A stretch of DNA of 64,000 nt from Thiodiazotropha sp040506195. GTDB lineage: Bacteria; Pseudomonadota; Gammaproteobacteria; Chromatiales; Chromatiaceae. Position 1 is the stretch's first letter. The number at the start of each line of letters is the position of its first letter. Below are positions 8,579 to 18,171 of the stretch, in pieces. A program made the translations under genes and the position numbers. Below the pieces are notes generated by a model, which ran no database searches, had not been told where the DNA came from, and saw nothing but the letters and a program-made list of their open reading frames with translations. Where the stretch lies: contig JBEVXH010000003.1 in NCBI GenBank assembly GCA_040506195.1, positions 124,001 through 188,000 on the forward strand. Reading direction: 5' to 3'.

Positions 8579-8740
8579 ACACCTGAAGGGCTGGAGCTGA
8601 TTGACAGCCCGGAGGTGTTATCATTCACTCAAACAGATCGCCTAAACTTCGCTCATACCGCCTTGGCGGACAAAACAGTTGTCACTGCAAGGCGGAGTGG
8701 TTGAATTTCAGCAGGGCCTAGTATTGGACACTACACGAGT

Positions 8741-9397
8741 ATGACGTTAGCAATTTTTGACCTGGATAATACCCTCCTGGCAGGGGACTCGGATTACCTT
8801 TGGGGTGAGTTCCTGGTGGAAAGGGGGATTGTGGACGGCAAGGCTTATAAGCTGGAGAATGATCGTTTCTACCAAGACTACAAGGCTGGTCGCCTGGATA
8901 TCTTCGAGTTTCAGCGTTTCTCTCTGAGACCGCTGCGTGACAATACGATGGAAAATCTGCTCGATTGGCGCAGAGAGTTCCTCGAATCGAAAATCCTGCC
9001 CATCATCACTCCTCAATCCCGTCAATTGGTGGAAAAACACCGTAACGCAGGGGATACACTGCTGATCATTACCGCCACGAATGCATTTGTTACATCCCCA
9101 ATCGCCCAGCAGTTCGGTATCGATCACCTGATTGCCACAGAGCCGGAGAGATTGGACGGCCACTATACCGGAGAGGTAGAGGGAGAACCCAGCTTCAAGC
9201 AAGGCAAGGTGAATCGCCTCCGCGATTGGCTGCATAACCATCAAGAGGATCTGCGGGGAAGCTGGTTCTACAGCGATTCACACAACGACCTTCCCCTTCT
9301 GGAGGCCGTTGAACGCCCGGTTGCCGTGGACCCTGACGAAATCCTCTCAGGGATCGCCAGGGAGCGAAACTGGCGGATTCTGCAATTACATGGTTGA
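8741..9397 (+). CDS. HAD-IB family phosphatase (SerB/histidinol-phosphatase-like)
   Basis: A 218-residue cytoplasmic HAD hydrolase. Motif I is FDLDNTLLAGDSD at the N-terminus with the nucleophile and acid Asp. Motif II is the Thr region LLIITATNAF. Motif III includes the Lys in SFKQGK, and motif IV is SDSHNDLPLLEAV. These are the HAD-IB signatures of phosphoserine-phosphatase-like enzymes; relatives in gammaproteobacteria include histidinol phosphatases. It is divergent from rppH, a common gammaproteobacterial neighbour. Exact substrate cannot be read from the sequence. Confidence 0.88.
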   Translation: MTLAIFDLDNTLLAGDSDYLWGEFLVERGIVDGKAYKLENDRFYQDYKAGRLDIFEFQRFSLRPLRDNTMENLLDWRREFLESKILPIITPQSRQLVEKHRNAGDTLLIITATNAFVTSPIAQQFGIDHLIATEPERLDGHYTGEVEGEPSFKQGKVNRLRDWLHNHQEDLRGSWFYSDSHNDLPLLEAVERPVAVDPDEILSGIARERNWRILQLHG

Positions 9398-9435
9398 CTC
9401 GCGTAAACAGGCCCCAGCCGGCCAGGAGATCCATT

Positions 9436-9657
9436 ATGGGTAACACCGCTTTTTTTGCCGTGTTGATCGTGCTCATTCTCGGCATTTTGTATGTCATGAA
9501 AAGCAGCGACAATCCCCCTGAAACCAATATCCACCAGACACCGAAAGAGTATATAGAGATGGTGGAAAAGAGAAAGGCGGAACGACTTTCGACTGAGAAC
9601 CATGAGAAACAGGGACAACAGGGTCAGCCAGAGCAGGCGACAGGCACTCAACGTTGA
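9436..9657 (+). CDS. Small single-pass membrane protein, function unknown
   Basis: A 73-residue protein starting at the ATG at 9436 behind AGGAG; the frame is open further upstream but without a ribosome site. Residues ~4-21 form a transmembrane helix (AFFAVLIVLILGILYVM), followed by a charged, Gln-rich cytoplasmic or periplasmic tail. It follows the HAD gene by 38 bases and its 3' end overlaps the convergent gene by 10 bases. No recognisable domain. Confidence 0.6.
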   Translation: MGNTAFFAVLIVLILGILYVMKSSDNPPETNIHQTPKEYIEMVEKRKAERLSTENHEKQGQQGQPEQATGTQR

Positions 9658-10049
9658 CACAAGGAACGTTCGTCCGGATTTTCCACAGCGGCGGCTATGG
9701 CATCCACAAACTCACCCAACTCCTGCGGTGAAACGGCCCCCAACAGGCGCTGCATCAGCTTGGGATCGATGACGGCCTGAACGATACGCCCATTCGCCAG
9801 GGTAACATTCACGCCGGCGGCATGCAGATGCGCTTCCCCTTCCCTCTCCGCTACAGCAGCCTCGTCACCCTCCAGCGACTGATCATAATAGGCCTCGATC
9901 TTTACATCCAACGCCTCATCCAGGTCTTCCGGCAAGGCAATCAGCCACCCCTCTTCCGCAACAGAGGTTTGCGGATCCAGACCCAGCTGGCGCAGATAGT
10001 CGATGAACCCACGCCAAGAGCGTTCATCGAACAAGATATATTCCAACAT
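9648..10049 (-). CDS. Conserved-looking hypothetical protein
   Basis: A 133-residue acidic soluble protein beginning MLEYILFDERSWRGFIDYL; I chose the ATG at 10049 because GGGGGAGG lies at good spacing upstream. The frame is open further to 10109 but that extension is low-complexity. The middle is strongly acidic (DLDEALDVKIEAYYD), and the C-terminus resembles a short helical pair (QRLLGAVSPQELGEFVDAIA). I do not recognise the family. Convergent overlap of 10 bases with the upstream small membrane protein gene. Confidence 0.65.
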   Translation of the reverse strand: MLEYILFDERSWRGFIDYLRQLGLDPQTSVAEEGWLIALPEDLDEALDVKIEAYYDQSLEGDEAAVAEREGEAHLHAAGVNVTLANGRIVQAVIDPKLMQRLLGAVSPQELGEFVDAIAAAVENPDERSLCQR

Positions 10050-10155
10050 GACAGTCGCCACCTCCCCCGCGGGCTCACGGTTTGAGCCTGCACCCGGGTT
10101 ATTCTTCAACTTCTCGTACAGGACCTAGTCCCAAAGGCTTCGGGGAGTGTACCCT

Positions 10156-10557
10156 ATGAAGAGAAAAAATATCCTACTCTCAATACTGCGGATGGCAGGA
10201 GTGGCTCCACGGCTGACATCTCACGGCCTGAGTTGCCCTGCTCGGCGCCGGGTGGTGCTTCAGGAATCACCCCTGGCGGGGTATCAATACCATCGTGCCG
10301 CGTCGATCTGGCCCTTTCTCCGAGTCGGCGAGCATCTCCACCTCAAACGTGAACCCAGTAATCCCCATGACCGCTATGCTGTCGCCGTGTGGTTCAAAAA
10401 TGAGCATCTGGGATATATACCACGTCGTGAAAACCGTACCCTTGCCCGGCTGCTGGACCAGGGCGAACGGCTGGAAACCACCATCGTACGCCTTCTTGAA
10501 GAGGAAAATCCATGGCGTAAAATCCGTTTTCGTGTCGAGTGGCTACATTCAGGATAG
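10156..10557 (+). CDS. HIRAN domain protein
   Basis: About 133 residues. The HIRAN core is clear: ESPLAGYQYHRAASIWPFL, LHLKREPSNPHDRYAVAVW and HLGYIPRRENRTLARLLDQG. HIRAN domains recognise DNA ends or stalled forks in HLTF-type helicases; bacterial stand-alone versions are common and mostly uncharacterised. The N-terminal ~30 residues are basic. ATG at 10156 is preferred over a GTG three codons upstream. The 3' end overlaps the convergent yceI-like gene by 9 bases. Confidence 0.8.
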   Translation: MKRKNILLSILRMAGVAPRLTSHGLSCPARRRVVLQESPLAGYQYHRAASIWPFLRVGEHLHLKREPSNPHDRYAVAVWFKNEHLGYIPRRENRTLARLLDQGERLETTIVRLLEEENPWRKIRFRVEWLHSG

Positions 10558-11115
10558 CGCTGAATGCGCTTCACCCATCCGATCAGGATCCGCGGCCCTA
10601 ACGAGTGCGTAATCCGCCAGGACGATGCGGGTCTTGCCTGAAAATCCATGCCGATAGCCACCCCAGGGATCGGTCCCTTCACCGACATGATCCACTTCGA
10701 TTCGCACTGGCCGGGTAACGCCCCTCAAGGTCAGATCGCCGACGAGGGCCGCCTTACCCTCGCCATGCCCATTAAACGACCTGCTGAAAAACCTGGCTTC
10801 CGGAGAGGCTGCAACATTCAGGAAATCCTCATCCCTGACATGCCAGTCGCATTCGGCATGGTTGGAGTCGATGCTCCGGGTATCGATCACGACTTCGATC
10901 GTCGCCGCCGACGGGTTGTTTTCGTCGTAACTGAAATCACCCGAGAAGCGACTGTACCGCCCGGCCAGCCTACTTAGACCGAGATGGCTGATTTTGAACT
11001 GGATATAGGCGTGTCCACCTTCTGTGTCGGCAGCATAATCCGATGCCGAAACCGATTGCGGCAGACTAAAGACCAGGAACAGAACCAGTGCCGTCTTGAT
11101 AGGAGTTTCGATCAT
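10549..11115 (-). CDS. YceI-family periplasmic lipid-binding protein
   Basis: A 188-residue protein with a Sec signal peptide ending near SVSASDYAAD. The mature part is the YceI lipocalin-like barrel: HAYIQFKISHLGLSRLAGRYSRFSGDF, IDTRSIDSNHAECDWHVRDEDFLN, and LTLRGVTRPVRIEVD. YceI proteins bind polyisoprenoid or similar lipids in the periplasm. Monocistronic; no membrane cytochrome partner next to it. Confidence is high for the family, low for ligand. Confidence 0.92.
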   Translation of the reverse strand: MIETPIKTALVLFLVFSLPQSVSASDYAADTEGGHAYIQFKISHLGLSRLAGRYSRFSGDFSYDENNPSAATIEVVIDTRSIDSNHAECDWHVRDEDFLNVAASPEARFFSRSFNGHGEGKAALVGDLTLRGVTRPVRIEVDHVGEGTDPWGGYRHGFSGKTRIVLADYALVRAADPDRMGEAHSALS

Positions 11116-11549
11116 ATCCTGCTCCGAATATTTTTCGATTTCCAGTGTTAAAAAAAAACAGCTGATTAACCTTGCTTTTATTCAAACATCATTCAGTTAA
11201 CCAATTCTCATAAAGATCCCAAATATGAATACAGGTAATAAACAACATTAGATTCCCATAAACAGGGCCGACACGAAGGTTTTTTAGAATTGACTCTCAT
11301 AGTCTATTCCGACCAGTTCTCACTTCTCCCACCACCATTCTCTATGTGCGAAAGAGGCAAGAGCATCAAGCGTTATTCCGTGGATTATTTACAAATTTAT
11401 TTGCAAATTTTCGAGCTCTTTCACACTGCGGAGCGCCACTGCAGAATGTGTGAAACTGGTCCTCTAAAACTGTGACCTCGTGAATGAATAAAAACAGGTG
11501 CTGACCGCCATAGTGAGCAACTGAAAGATTTAGCAATCGAGGTTTTACA
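11116..11549. other. Intergenic region upstream of the Ig-like protein gene
   Basis: This 434-base AT-rich gap holds no convincing gene. It contains an inverted repeat TTTCACAC (11419-11426) and GTGTGAAA (11448-11455) separated by 21 bases, about 95 bases before the next start codon. This could be an operator or an mRNA hairpin. No other signal was recognised. Confidence 0.4.
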
Positions 11550-13340
11550 ATGAAAGCTCTACACACCCTGCTACCACTTGTTGTTTTCCCCGCACTTTTC
11601 CTGACCGAGATGAGCCAACTGCAAGCCGGAACCGTCTCTGAAGAGAGTTATGTCGAACCGGCTGAATCATTCAGTTTCGACAAAGCCGTATGGAGGAAAA
11701 GAAAAGATCTGCTGGTTCTCAAAGGCAGCGGAACACCAGGCGAAAATGTAGACACTTTCATCGCCGGCACGGATCTTTATCTGGGCAGCAGTACCGTCAA
11801 CAGACGGGGCTACTGGAGTTTCAAGTTCTACAATCCGGCCTCCGTACCCTGCGGCGTACGCGCCGAATATGGAGCACTTGTTCAGGAAAGGGCAGTCAAT
11901 CGGGCGCCGGCGGACTGCTTCAGCGGCTCAGAGCCGGAGCCACCCGCTGAGAATACGCCTCCTGTAATCAGCGGCACACCGCAGACCCAGATCGCAGAGG
12001 GCCAGGCATACCATTTTACCCCCAGTGCGAATGATGCCGACGGCGATGCTTTGACCTTCTCCATCACCAACAGACCCAACTGGGCGAATTTCAACACATC
12101 CACGGGGCAACTGAGCGGCACACCCGATCAAAACGCTGCAGGCACCACCGACAATATCGTGATCAGTGTCTCCGACGGTTCCGCAAGCGCATCCCTCGAT
12201 GCCTTCAGTATCACTGTCGACGACAGCAACCAGGCACCCACGATCAGCGGAACCCCTGCCACTAGTGTTGCAGAGGGCAGCGGTTATCGGTTTGCGCCTC
12301 AGGCACATGACGCCGATGGCGACAGCCTGACCTTCTCCATCGCCAACAGACCGGACTGGGCCAGCTTCAATCCCTCGACCGGCGTTCTCAGCGGCACCCC
12401 CGGCTATGGCTCCGCCGGCACGACCGACCATATTGTCATCAGCGTCTCCGACGGCAATGCCGCCGCCTCCCTGAATGCCTTCAGCATCACTGTCAGCGAC
12501 ACCAATCGCGCCCCCAGCATCAGCGGCACACCCGTTACCACCATTGAAGAGGGTAACGATTACAGCTTCACACCGGCCGCCAGCGATCCCGACGGCGATG
12601 CACTGACATTCTCGATCAGCAACCGGCCATACTGGGCAACGTTCAACCCCAACAGCGGACGCCTCAGCGGCGCGCCTGATTCGGAGTCTGCAGGCACATA
12701 CGGGAATATCGTCATCAGTGTATCTGACGGCAGCGACAGTGTAAGCCTCGATGGATTCACCATCACCATCAATGATGTGGCAGAGCCGAACAACGCCCCC
12801 GTCATCAGCGGCACACCCGAATCCAGCGTCATCGCCGGAAATGAATACATGTTTGCACCCGACGCCTCCGATGCGGATAACGATGAATTGACCTTCAGTG
12901 CCTCCAACCTGCCGACATGGGCCAGCTTCAACACCCAAACCGGTGTACTGAGCGGCACGCCAAGCAGTGAGGATATCGGGCTCTACGACGCGATCGTCAT
13001 CATGGTAACGGATGGAACCGACAGCGCATCACTGGGCCCAGTGAGCATCGATGTGGTGGAACCGGAACCCACCGTGGGCAGCGTATCACTGGGATGGGTC
13101 CCGCCTTCAACACGCACTGACGGCTCGACACTCGATATGAGCGAGATCGCCGGCTACAAGATCTATATGGGAACAACCGCAGACAGCCTGCAGCAGATTA
13201 TGGACCTGGCAGACAGCACCATCCACGACTATGTCATCGACAATCTCGATGTCGGCGACTACTACTTCGCAATCACCACTTATGATACCGAAGGCAATGA
13301 GAGCGATTACTCCAACGTTGCCATGAAGAGCACCATGTGA
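11550..13340 (+). CDS. Secreted protein with four putative-Ig (He_PIG) repeats and an FN3-like end
   Basis: A 596-residue exported protein. The signal peptide covers ~1-26 and cleaves near LQAGTVS. A small N-terminal domain (~30-125) contains a Cys pair. Four cadherin/Ig-like repeats of ~92 residues follow, each with ISGTP, an acidic DADGD calcium-type loop, a PxWAxFN motif, LSGTP and IVISVSDG. The C-terminal ~85 residues resemble a fibronectin type III module (IAGYKIYMGTTADSLQ). There is no sortase motif, autotransporter barrel or transmembrane anchor, so it is probably secreted or loosely surface-bound. A terminator follows. Confidence 0.8.
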   Translation: MKALHTLLPLVVFPALFLTEMSQLQAGTVSEESYVEPAESFSFDKAVWRKRKDLLVLKGSGTPGENVDTFIAGTDLYLGSSTVNRRGYWSFKFYNPASVPCGVRAEYGALVQERAVNRAPADCFSGSEPEPPAENTPPVISGTPQTQIAEGQAYHFTPSANDADGDALTFSITNRPNWANFNTSTGQLSGTPDQNAAGTTDNIVISVSDGSASASLDAFSITVDDSNQAPTISGTPATSVAEGSGYRFAPQAHDADGDSLTFSIANRPDWASFNPSTGVLSGTPGYGSAGTTDHIVISVSDGNAAASLNAFSITVSDTNRAPSISGTPVTTIEEGNDYSFTPAASDPDGDALTFSISNRPYWATFNPNSGRLSGAPDSESAGTYGNIVISVSDGSDSVSLDGFTITINDVAEPNNAPVISGTPESSVIAGNEYMFAPDASDADNDELTFSASNLPTWASFNTQTGVLSGTPSSEDIGLYDAIVIMVTDGTDSASLGPVSIDVVEPEPTVGSVSLGWVPPSTRTDGSTLDMSEIAGYKIYMGTTADSLQQIMDLADSTIHDYVIDNLDVGDYYFAITTYDTEGNESDYSNVAMKSTM

Positions 13341-13405
13341 TTGACGATCGAAGTAGCCGCTAGAATATAGCTGCAATCGGATAGTCGATTGGTTGGCTAT
13401 ACCAC

Positions 13406-13454
13406 GCACCGGATTTCAGGGATTACGATCCTTAAATCCGGTGCATTCATTTTT
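13406..13454 (+). terminator. Rho-independent terminator after the Ig-like protein gene
   Basis: Perfect 11-base arms GCACCGGATTT and AAATCCGGTGC flank a 17-base loop and are followed by ATTCATTTTT. It lies 66 bases after the stop codon. Confidence 0.85.
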
Positions 13455-13827
13455 AGCTCCGGTTTTTCAGCCTCATGCCCCTCCTATTGTCCAGTGTATG
13501 GCCTTTCATTCACTTGCATAAGCTTTTAGCTGTTATGTCTATAAGCTTGGCCATATCAGTTACGGTACAGCATCGGTCGAGCACCTGCTTGACCACCTCT
13601 TTTATAATTCATTGTTGAAACTCGATTGTTAAATGACACTCTCCTAGGGCCTGCCATCAGGTGCGACGGTCGCCTGGCGTATGCGGCACACCAGATACCT
13701 TGCCATGTCTGCCCTTGTCCCGGCCGGGAGGGAACGCCTGTGCACATCGTCTGCTGATCGGAACCAATAAGAGTTTGAAAACGGATTGAGCCTAAGGCAG
13801 GGGGAAGGGTTATAGAGGATTGCTATT
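13455..13827. other. Non-coding gap with a partial dispersed-repeat end
   Basis: I see no credible gene here. CTAGGGCCTG at about 13643-13652 matches the start of the dispersed repeat described elsewhere, but the rest of the repeat is not recognisable. The following ~150 bases are more GC-rich than the flanks and may be a decayed element. Confidence 0.35.
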
Positions 13828-16158
13828 TCACCCGTTTTGAGATGCAGCGGGGATATCATAAGGCGAAAAATCCGCTAAATACGATGTCAAGCATTGCTTA
13901 TCCATAGGTTTGGCAAAGTAGTAACCTTGAAACATGTCGCAGTCGCAAGCACGTAATGCCACCGCCTGATTCACATTCTCCACGCCCTCTGCCAGGGCGG
14001 GAATACCAACACCATGGCAGATACCGATGATGTTTTCTACCAATATCAAGCCTTGCCTGTCTTCCGTAATTTTATCAATAAAGGTTTTATCGATTTTGAC
14101 TTCATCGATCGGCAGCTGACTCAGCACACTCAGCGATGAGTAACCCGTTCCGAAATCGTCAAGGGAGATTTTAAAACCATCATGTTTCAACTGCTTAAGC
14201 ACGTGGTGAATATGTTCAAGATCATCTATAAAAAGGCTTTCCGTGATTTCAAGAGTTATCTTTGGAGGAGCAATGCCGTACATTGATGCCTTATCATTGA
14301 TGATTTTCCTGAAACTGTATGTATGGAGCTGCCTGACCGATACATTGATGGATATCTGAAAGGGCAGCTGCGTTGCAAGAATCTCACTGATTTCCCGAAA
14401 TGTAGTATCGATAACATATTCACCGATAGCATTGATTTGACTGGATGATTCCGCCACAGGAATAAACTTAACCGGAGATATCAACCCCATTGAATGGTGC
14501 ATCCAGCGTATCAGCGCTTCAACACCGAATACTTGTCCGGTAGTTGCCTCAATTTGGGGTTGATATACCATAAACATTTGGTCATTAGCCACAGCAAGGC
14601 GAAGCGCATCTTCAATCTTTGAGCGTTCATCACTGACTTGCTGTAAATGATGGGAGAAAAAAGCGAAATGATCACGTTCTTTTTTGGCTTCATACATAGC
14701 CATATCGGCTTTTCTCAGAAGATCTCCCAGCAGATCGGTAGATTGCTCTGAGATGGCGATTCCGATGCTGCCGCTTAATGAAAATTCCAAGCCGTCGATG
14801 TTCACCGGATGCCTGAGCCGGCTGGATAGGGAAATTGCAAATTTCTTGATAATACTGTAATCGCACTGTGGAATGAGAATGATAAATTCGTCGCCTCCTT
14901 GTCTCACCACCAAAGTGCCTTCCGGATTATGATTTTGCAATCTCTTTCCCAGCACTTGTAAAATATTGTCACCCATCTTATGGCCGTAAGAATCATTAAT
15001 AATCTTGAAGTTGTCCATGTCAAGAAATATGACTGAATATCCCTCTTCGACCCGTTTTAGCCATTCAGCGAAATACAGCTCGAGATAGTAGCGGTTTGGT
15101 AATTCAGTCAACTGATCATGGTTGGCTTGATGCTCTAACATTCGCCTGGATTTCTCCTGGATATTGACAATGTAACGGATAACAAAAAACAGGACGATAT
15201 TAAAAGTCAGGAGCAGTGCGAAGTATTGGGTATATTTACGATAGATGGAGTGTCGTATCGAAGCGTATAGTCTGGATAAAGAGGTGAAGATTTCAAACTC
15301 ACTATCGTATGAGATGACTTCAAGATATACATCATCTGACGTTGCAACATAGGGAACAATATAGTGAACAGATTTCCCACTTTCTAAAAAAGATGAAAAA
15401 TCGGTGCCGGCTGCTTCCGAGATGCGTTGTTTTGCTATAGCAATAATCTCATCAGGATATGGTGATGTATAATAAAGCTGTTTATGATCCTCAGTTGGAG
15501 GCGCTATCTCAGGATAAGCATATTGTGAGTAATATTTGTTGTCTGCGGTTCTATTCTTTGTAATGGTTATATAATAACCCTCTGCGGCTTTTGCGCGATA
15601 CCAGGGATTGTGTTGATTATCAATTGAAATGGCGGCAGATATCACTGCCAGGGGATTGCCTGCTTCGTCTCGAATCGCGTAACGCAACGGGATAATCCAT
15701 TCTTGAATGGGTCGGTAATAATAGGTTCGACCGAGTGACATGCCCTTATTTTGAAGCGTCTTAAGAAAGGTTTCACGACTTTCGGGAGAGTCGCGCAGAT
15801 TTGGCAGTTGCATATTGTCGGCATTGAGGGAATTGATGATCATATTTCCATCAGGCGTGGACAAACCATAAGCACTGAATGCAGGGTTGTCTAGGAGCGT
15901 ATCATCCATGGCCTCATGCAGGGCCTCTAAATTACCAAGCCCGATAGCAGCCAGGCGGTGGCCGAGTATTTTCAACAGGGCGGACAGCTGGGTAAGCTGT
16001 CCGTTTGCAGCGTGTTCGAGCTGTTGATGGCGGATGGTCAGATCAGTAACGGCTTCTTTCTCAATAGATTCGGTTGTCGTCCTTGCCGCGGCGAAGAAAA
16101 ATACAAGTGAACATAGGAGGAGAAGGAGATAAAGTCGCCACAGTGAGTTGGTAGGCAT
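13828..16158 (-). CDS. Membrane diguanylate cyclase/phosphodiesterase (GGDEF-EAL) with periplasmic sensor
   Basis: A 776-residue inner-membrane protein. A transmembrane helix is at ~7-25, a periplasmic Cache-like sensor at ~30-300, and a second helix at ~315-335. The GGDEF domain contains an intact GGDEF (~419), preceded by RNHDQLTELPNRYYLE-type helix signals. The EAL domain begins with EALIRWM (~546) and keeps the downstream DDFGTGYSSLS and EGVEN motifs. Both catalytic signatures look intact, so it may make and break cyclic di-GMP according to an external signal. It stands alone. The region is more AT-rich than the housekeeping flanks. Confidence 0.93.
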   Translation of the reverse strand: MPTNSLWRLYLLLLLCSLVFFFAAARTTTESIEKEAVTDLTIRHQQLEHAANGQLTQLSALLKILGHRLAAIGLGNLEALHEAMDDTLLDNPAFSAYGLSTPDGNMIINSLNADNMQLPNLRDSPESRETFLKTLQNKGMSLGRTYYYRPIQEWIIPLRYAIRDEAGNPLAVISAAISIDNQHNPWYRAKAAEGYYITITKNRTADNKYYSQYAYPEIAPPTEDHKQLYYTSPYPDEIIAIAKQRISEAAGTDFSSFLESGKSVHYIVPYVATSDDVYLEVISYDSEFEIFTSLSRLYASIRHSIYRKYTQYFALLLTFNIVLFFVIRYIVNIQEKSRRMLEHQANHDQLTELPNRYYLELYFAEWLKRVEEGYSVIFLDMDNFKIINDSYGHKMGDNILQVLGKRLQNHNPEGTLVVRQGGDEFIILIPQCDYSIIKKFAISLSSRLRHPVNIDGLEFSLSGSIGIAISEQSTDLLGDLLRKADMAMYEAKKERDHFAFFSHHLQQVSDERSKIEDALRLAVANDQMFMVYQPQIEATTGQVFGVEALIRWMHHSMGLISPVKFIPVAESSSQINAIGEYVIDTTFREISEILATQLPFQISINVSVRQLHTYSFRKIINDKASMYGIAPPKITLEITESLFIDDLEHIHHVLKQLKHDGFKISLDDFGTGYSSLSVLSQLPIDEVKIDKTFIDKITEDRQGLILVENIIGICHGVGIPALAEGVENVNQAVALRACDCDMFQGYYFAKPMDKQCLTSYLADFSPYDIPAASQNG

Positions 16159-16782
16159 ATAGATACTATAGTGGGCTTGGGTGGAAAGGGTATCTGCTTG
16201 AAATGGTTAATTTTCTAATATACATTCCAGGTTTTGATTTTACAGCTCTGATTTTGATGCGATGTCTGTTGTTGACTCAAGTATAAATCAAGGTATAGGT
16301 AGTATAAACATACGTATTATGCTGATTTTTTCGCAATAGCATCCCGGGATTGATCGAGTATTGATTGGCCAACCAAGGTAGACGCCTGCGGTTTACGCTC
16401 AACCCCGCATAAGAAAGGTTGAGTTTTTCATCTGTTATTCTGCTTGGTCACCGATGCAGTCGAGCTGTAAAATGTTTACACCATTGGGAATAAGATACCC
16501 AGGGCCTGTTGACACTAATCCAATACGTCCTGCTGAAGCTGTTTTTGTGCCCAGCAAGGCAGAATGAGCGAGGTATATATCTGGGCGATTCCCCGTCCTG
16601 CATCGTGACGGTTGAGCCTGCAATTCGACAGCTGGCCATCCCATTATTATGCGGCTCCTGCATCATCCCGCCTTTTCTCAGTATATTGATGCTGGCGTCG
16701 CTTTCGGAATTTCGTTCGCAAAGGCGTTGAGATCAACGAAAAACCGGGCGAATTTCGAAACATCCCCACGACGCTGTGGAAA
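16159..16782. other. Intergenic region carrying a dispersed repeat
   Basis: A 624-base gap between two minus-strand genes. It contains one long copy of the dispersed repeat at 16501-16570. No gene with a ribosome site and recognisable product was found in the remainder. Confidence 0.5.
16501..16570 (+). repeat. Dispersed repeat, long form (copy 1)
   Basis: Begins AGGGCCTGTTGACACTAATC and ends AGAATGAGCG. It aligns without gaps over 70 bases to the copy at 27551-27620 with 60 identities. All ten differences are transitions. The first ~25 bases match the short copies elsewhere in the window. Confidence 0.8.
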
Positions 16783-18171
16783 TTACTTATCTATTTCGTA
16801 GCGTTTCATCTTCTCCCACAGGTTTTTACGCGAGATACCCAAGGAATCCGCCGTCTGATTGATTTTGCCTTTATTTTCCGCCAATGCTCTGGCTATCGAC
16901 TTCCGTTCAGCCTCTTCAATAGTCTCTTTTAGTGTAGCTGTCTCATAAGCATGGGCATTACTATCCGTAATCGAAAGGTCGTTTTGGCTTATCCAAGGCC
17001 CATCGCAAAGGGCGACTGCTCTTTCGATGACATTCTTCAGTTCACGAACATTACCAGGGAATGACATGGATTGAAGAGAGAGTTCCGCCTCCTTCGACAG
17101 ACCTTTGATGCTCCCTTTTTTGCATCGTCCCAGCTGGCTGACGAATTGTCTGGCAAGATAGACTATATCCTCCCTACGCTGCCGCAGTGGTGGAATATCG
17201 ATATTGATTACATTGAGACGCCAGTAAAGATCCGACCTGAATTCATTTTTTTCCATAGCGACGTCGAGATTGACCTGAGTTGCGGCAATCACCCTAACGT
17301 CAAGTGGAATTGAAACCGATCCGCCGACACGTTCAAACTCCCTCTCCTGCAGCACTCTCAGTAGTTTCACCTGTATATCGGATGATACTTCCGCGATCTC
17401 ATCAAGAAAGATGGTGCCGCCTTGAGCCTGCTCAAAACGTCCTTTTCGTTGTTGTGTCGCTCCGGTAAAAGCTCCCTTTTCATGACCAAAGAGCTCACTT
17501 TCAATCAGTGTGGCGGGCAGAGCGGCACAGTTTACACTTACCATGGGGCCCTGCGACCTGAGACTGTTGTTGTGTATCAGGTTTGCGACGACCTCTTTGC
17601 CAACCCCGGACTCTCCGGTAAGCAATACTGAGCTGTCACTCTCTCTGAGACGCGCCACAAGTCTCTCAATCTTGCGCATGGCGTTGCTTTTTCCCAAACA
17701 ACCACTGCCCGGTTTGAAGTAATCATCATCAGCACCAGAGTTGCCGGTCGTTAACTGAATGTCGGAAATGCATGAGAGCTGATGCTCCACCTTTTTGATG
17801 AACTCATTAATGTCAAAGGGTTTTGTCAGATAATCCAAAGCACCGGCCTTAACCGTAGCTACTGCGTCCGATATATCGCCATATGCCGTCATGAGGATGA
17901 CGGGTATGCCTGGATAATTGTTTGAGATATCTGCAAAGAGTTCGATCCCTGTACCATCCGGCAGACGGATATCGGTTACGACAAGATCTATATCTCCTTT
18001 TTCCAACTCTTTTCTTGCGCTAGCGGTATCACTCACCGCACGCACAGGTATCGATTCCATGCGTAGCCTGTCAACAAGCGATATTTGCATGATCTCATCA
18101 TCTTCAACAAGCAACAGACACAAGTCTTTGTAGCTATCCGCCTCCATCGCCTGATCCACACTATTCTGCAT
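16783..18171 (-). CDS. Sigma54-dependent response regulator (NtrC family)
   Basis: A 462-residue cytoplasmic activator. The receiver domain (~15-130) has acidic residues EDD at 23-25, the phospho-acceptor in TDIRLPDG (Asp67) and the conserved Lys in LTKPFD. The AAA+ domain has Walker A GESGVGKE, the sigma54-contacting GAFTGA loop and Walker B TIFLDEI. A Fis-type helix-turn-helix ends the protein (NQTADSLGISRKNLWEKMKR). Its start shares one base with the kinase stop (TGATG), indicating coupling. The divergent operon has a -24/-12 promoter, its likely target. Confidence 0.95.
   Translation of the reverse strand: MQNSVDQAMEADSYKDLCLLLVEDDEIMQISLVDRLRMESIPVRAVSDTASARKELEKGDIDLVVTDIRLPDGTGIELFADISNNYPGIPVILMTAYGDISDAVATVKAGALDYLTKPFDINEFIKKVEHQLSCISDIQLTTGNSGADDDYFKPGSGCLGKSNAMRKIERLVARLRESDSSVLLTGESGVGKEVVANLIHNNSLRSQGPMVSVNCAALPATLIESELFGHEKGAFTGATQQRKGRFEQAQGGTIFLDEIAEVSSDIQVKLLRVLQEREFERVGGSVSIPLDVRVIAATQVNLDVAMEKNEFRSDLYWRLNVINIDIPPLRQRREDIVYLARQFVSQLGRCKKGSIKGLSKEAELSLQSMSFPGNVRELKNVIERAVALCDGPWISQNDLSITDSNAHAYETATLKETIEEAERKSIARALAENKGKINQTADSLGISRKNLWEKMKRYEIDK

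Noticed and set aside
8711..8735. AGGGCCTAGTATTGGACACTAC before the HAD gene, resembling the dispersed repeat
   Set aside because: Only scattered bases match after AGGGCC and there is no complementary right end, so I did not count it as a copy.
11928..12938. A 336-codon minus-strand frame opposite the Ig-like protein gene
   Set aside because: It reflects the repeated codon pattern of the plus-strand repeats. The plus-strand product has a signal peptide and conserved repeats.
11550..13340. Possibility that the Ig-like repeats form a phase-variable tandem repeat
   Set aside because: The four units are diverged at DNA level; I saw no near-identical tandem DNA that would allow slippage.
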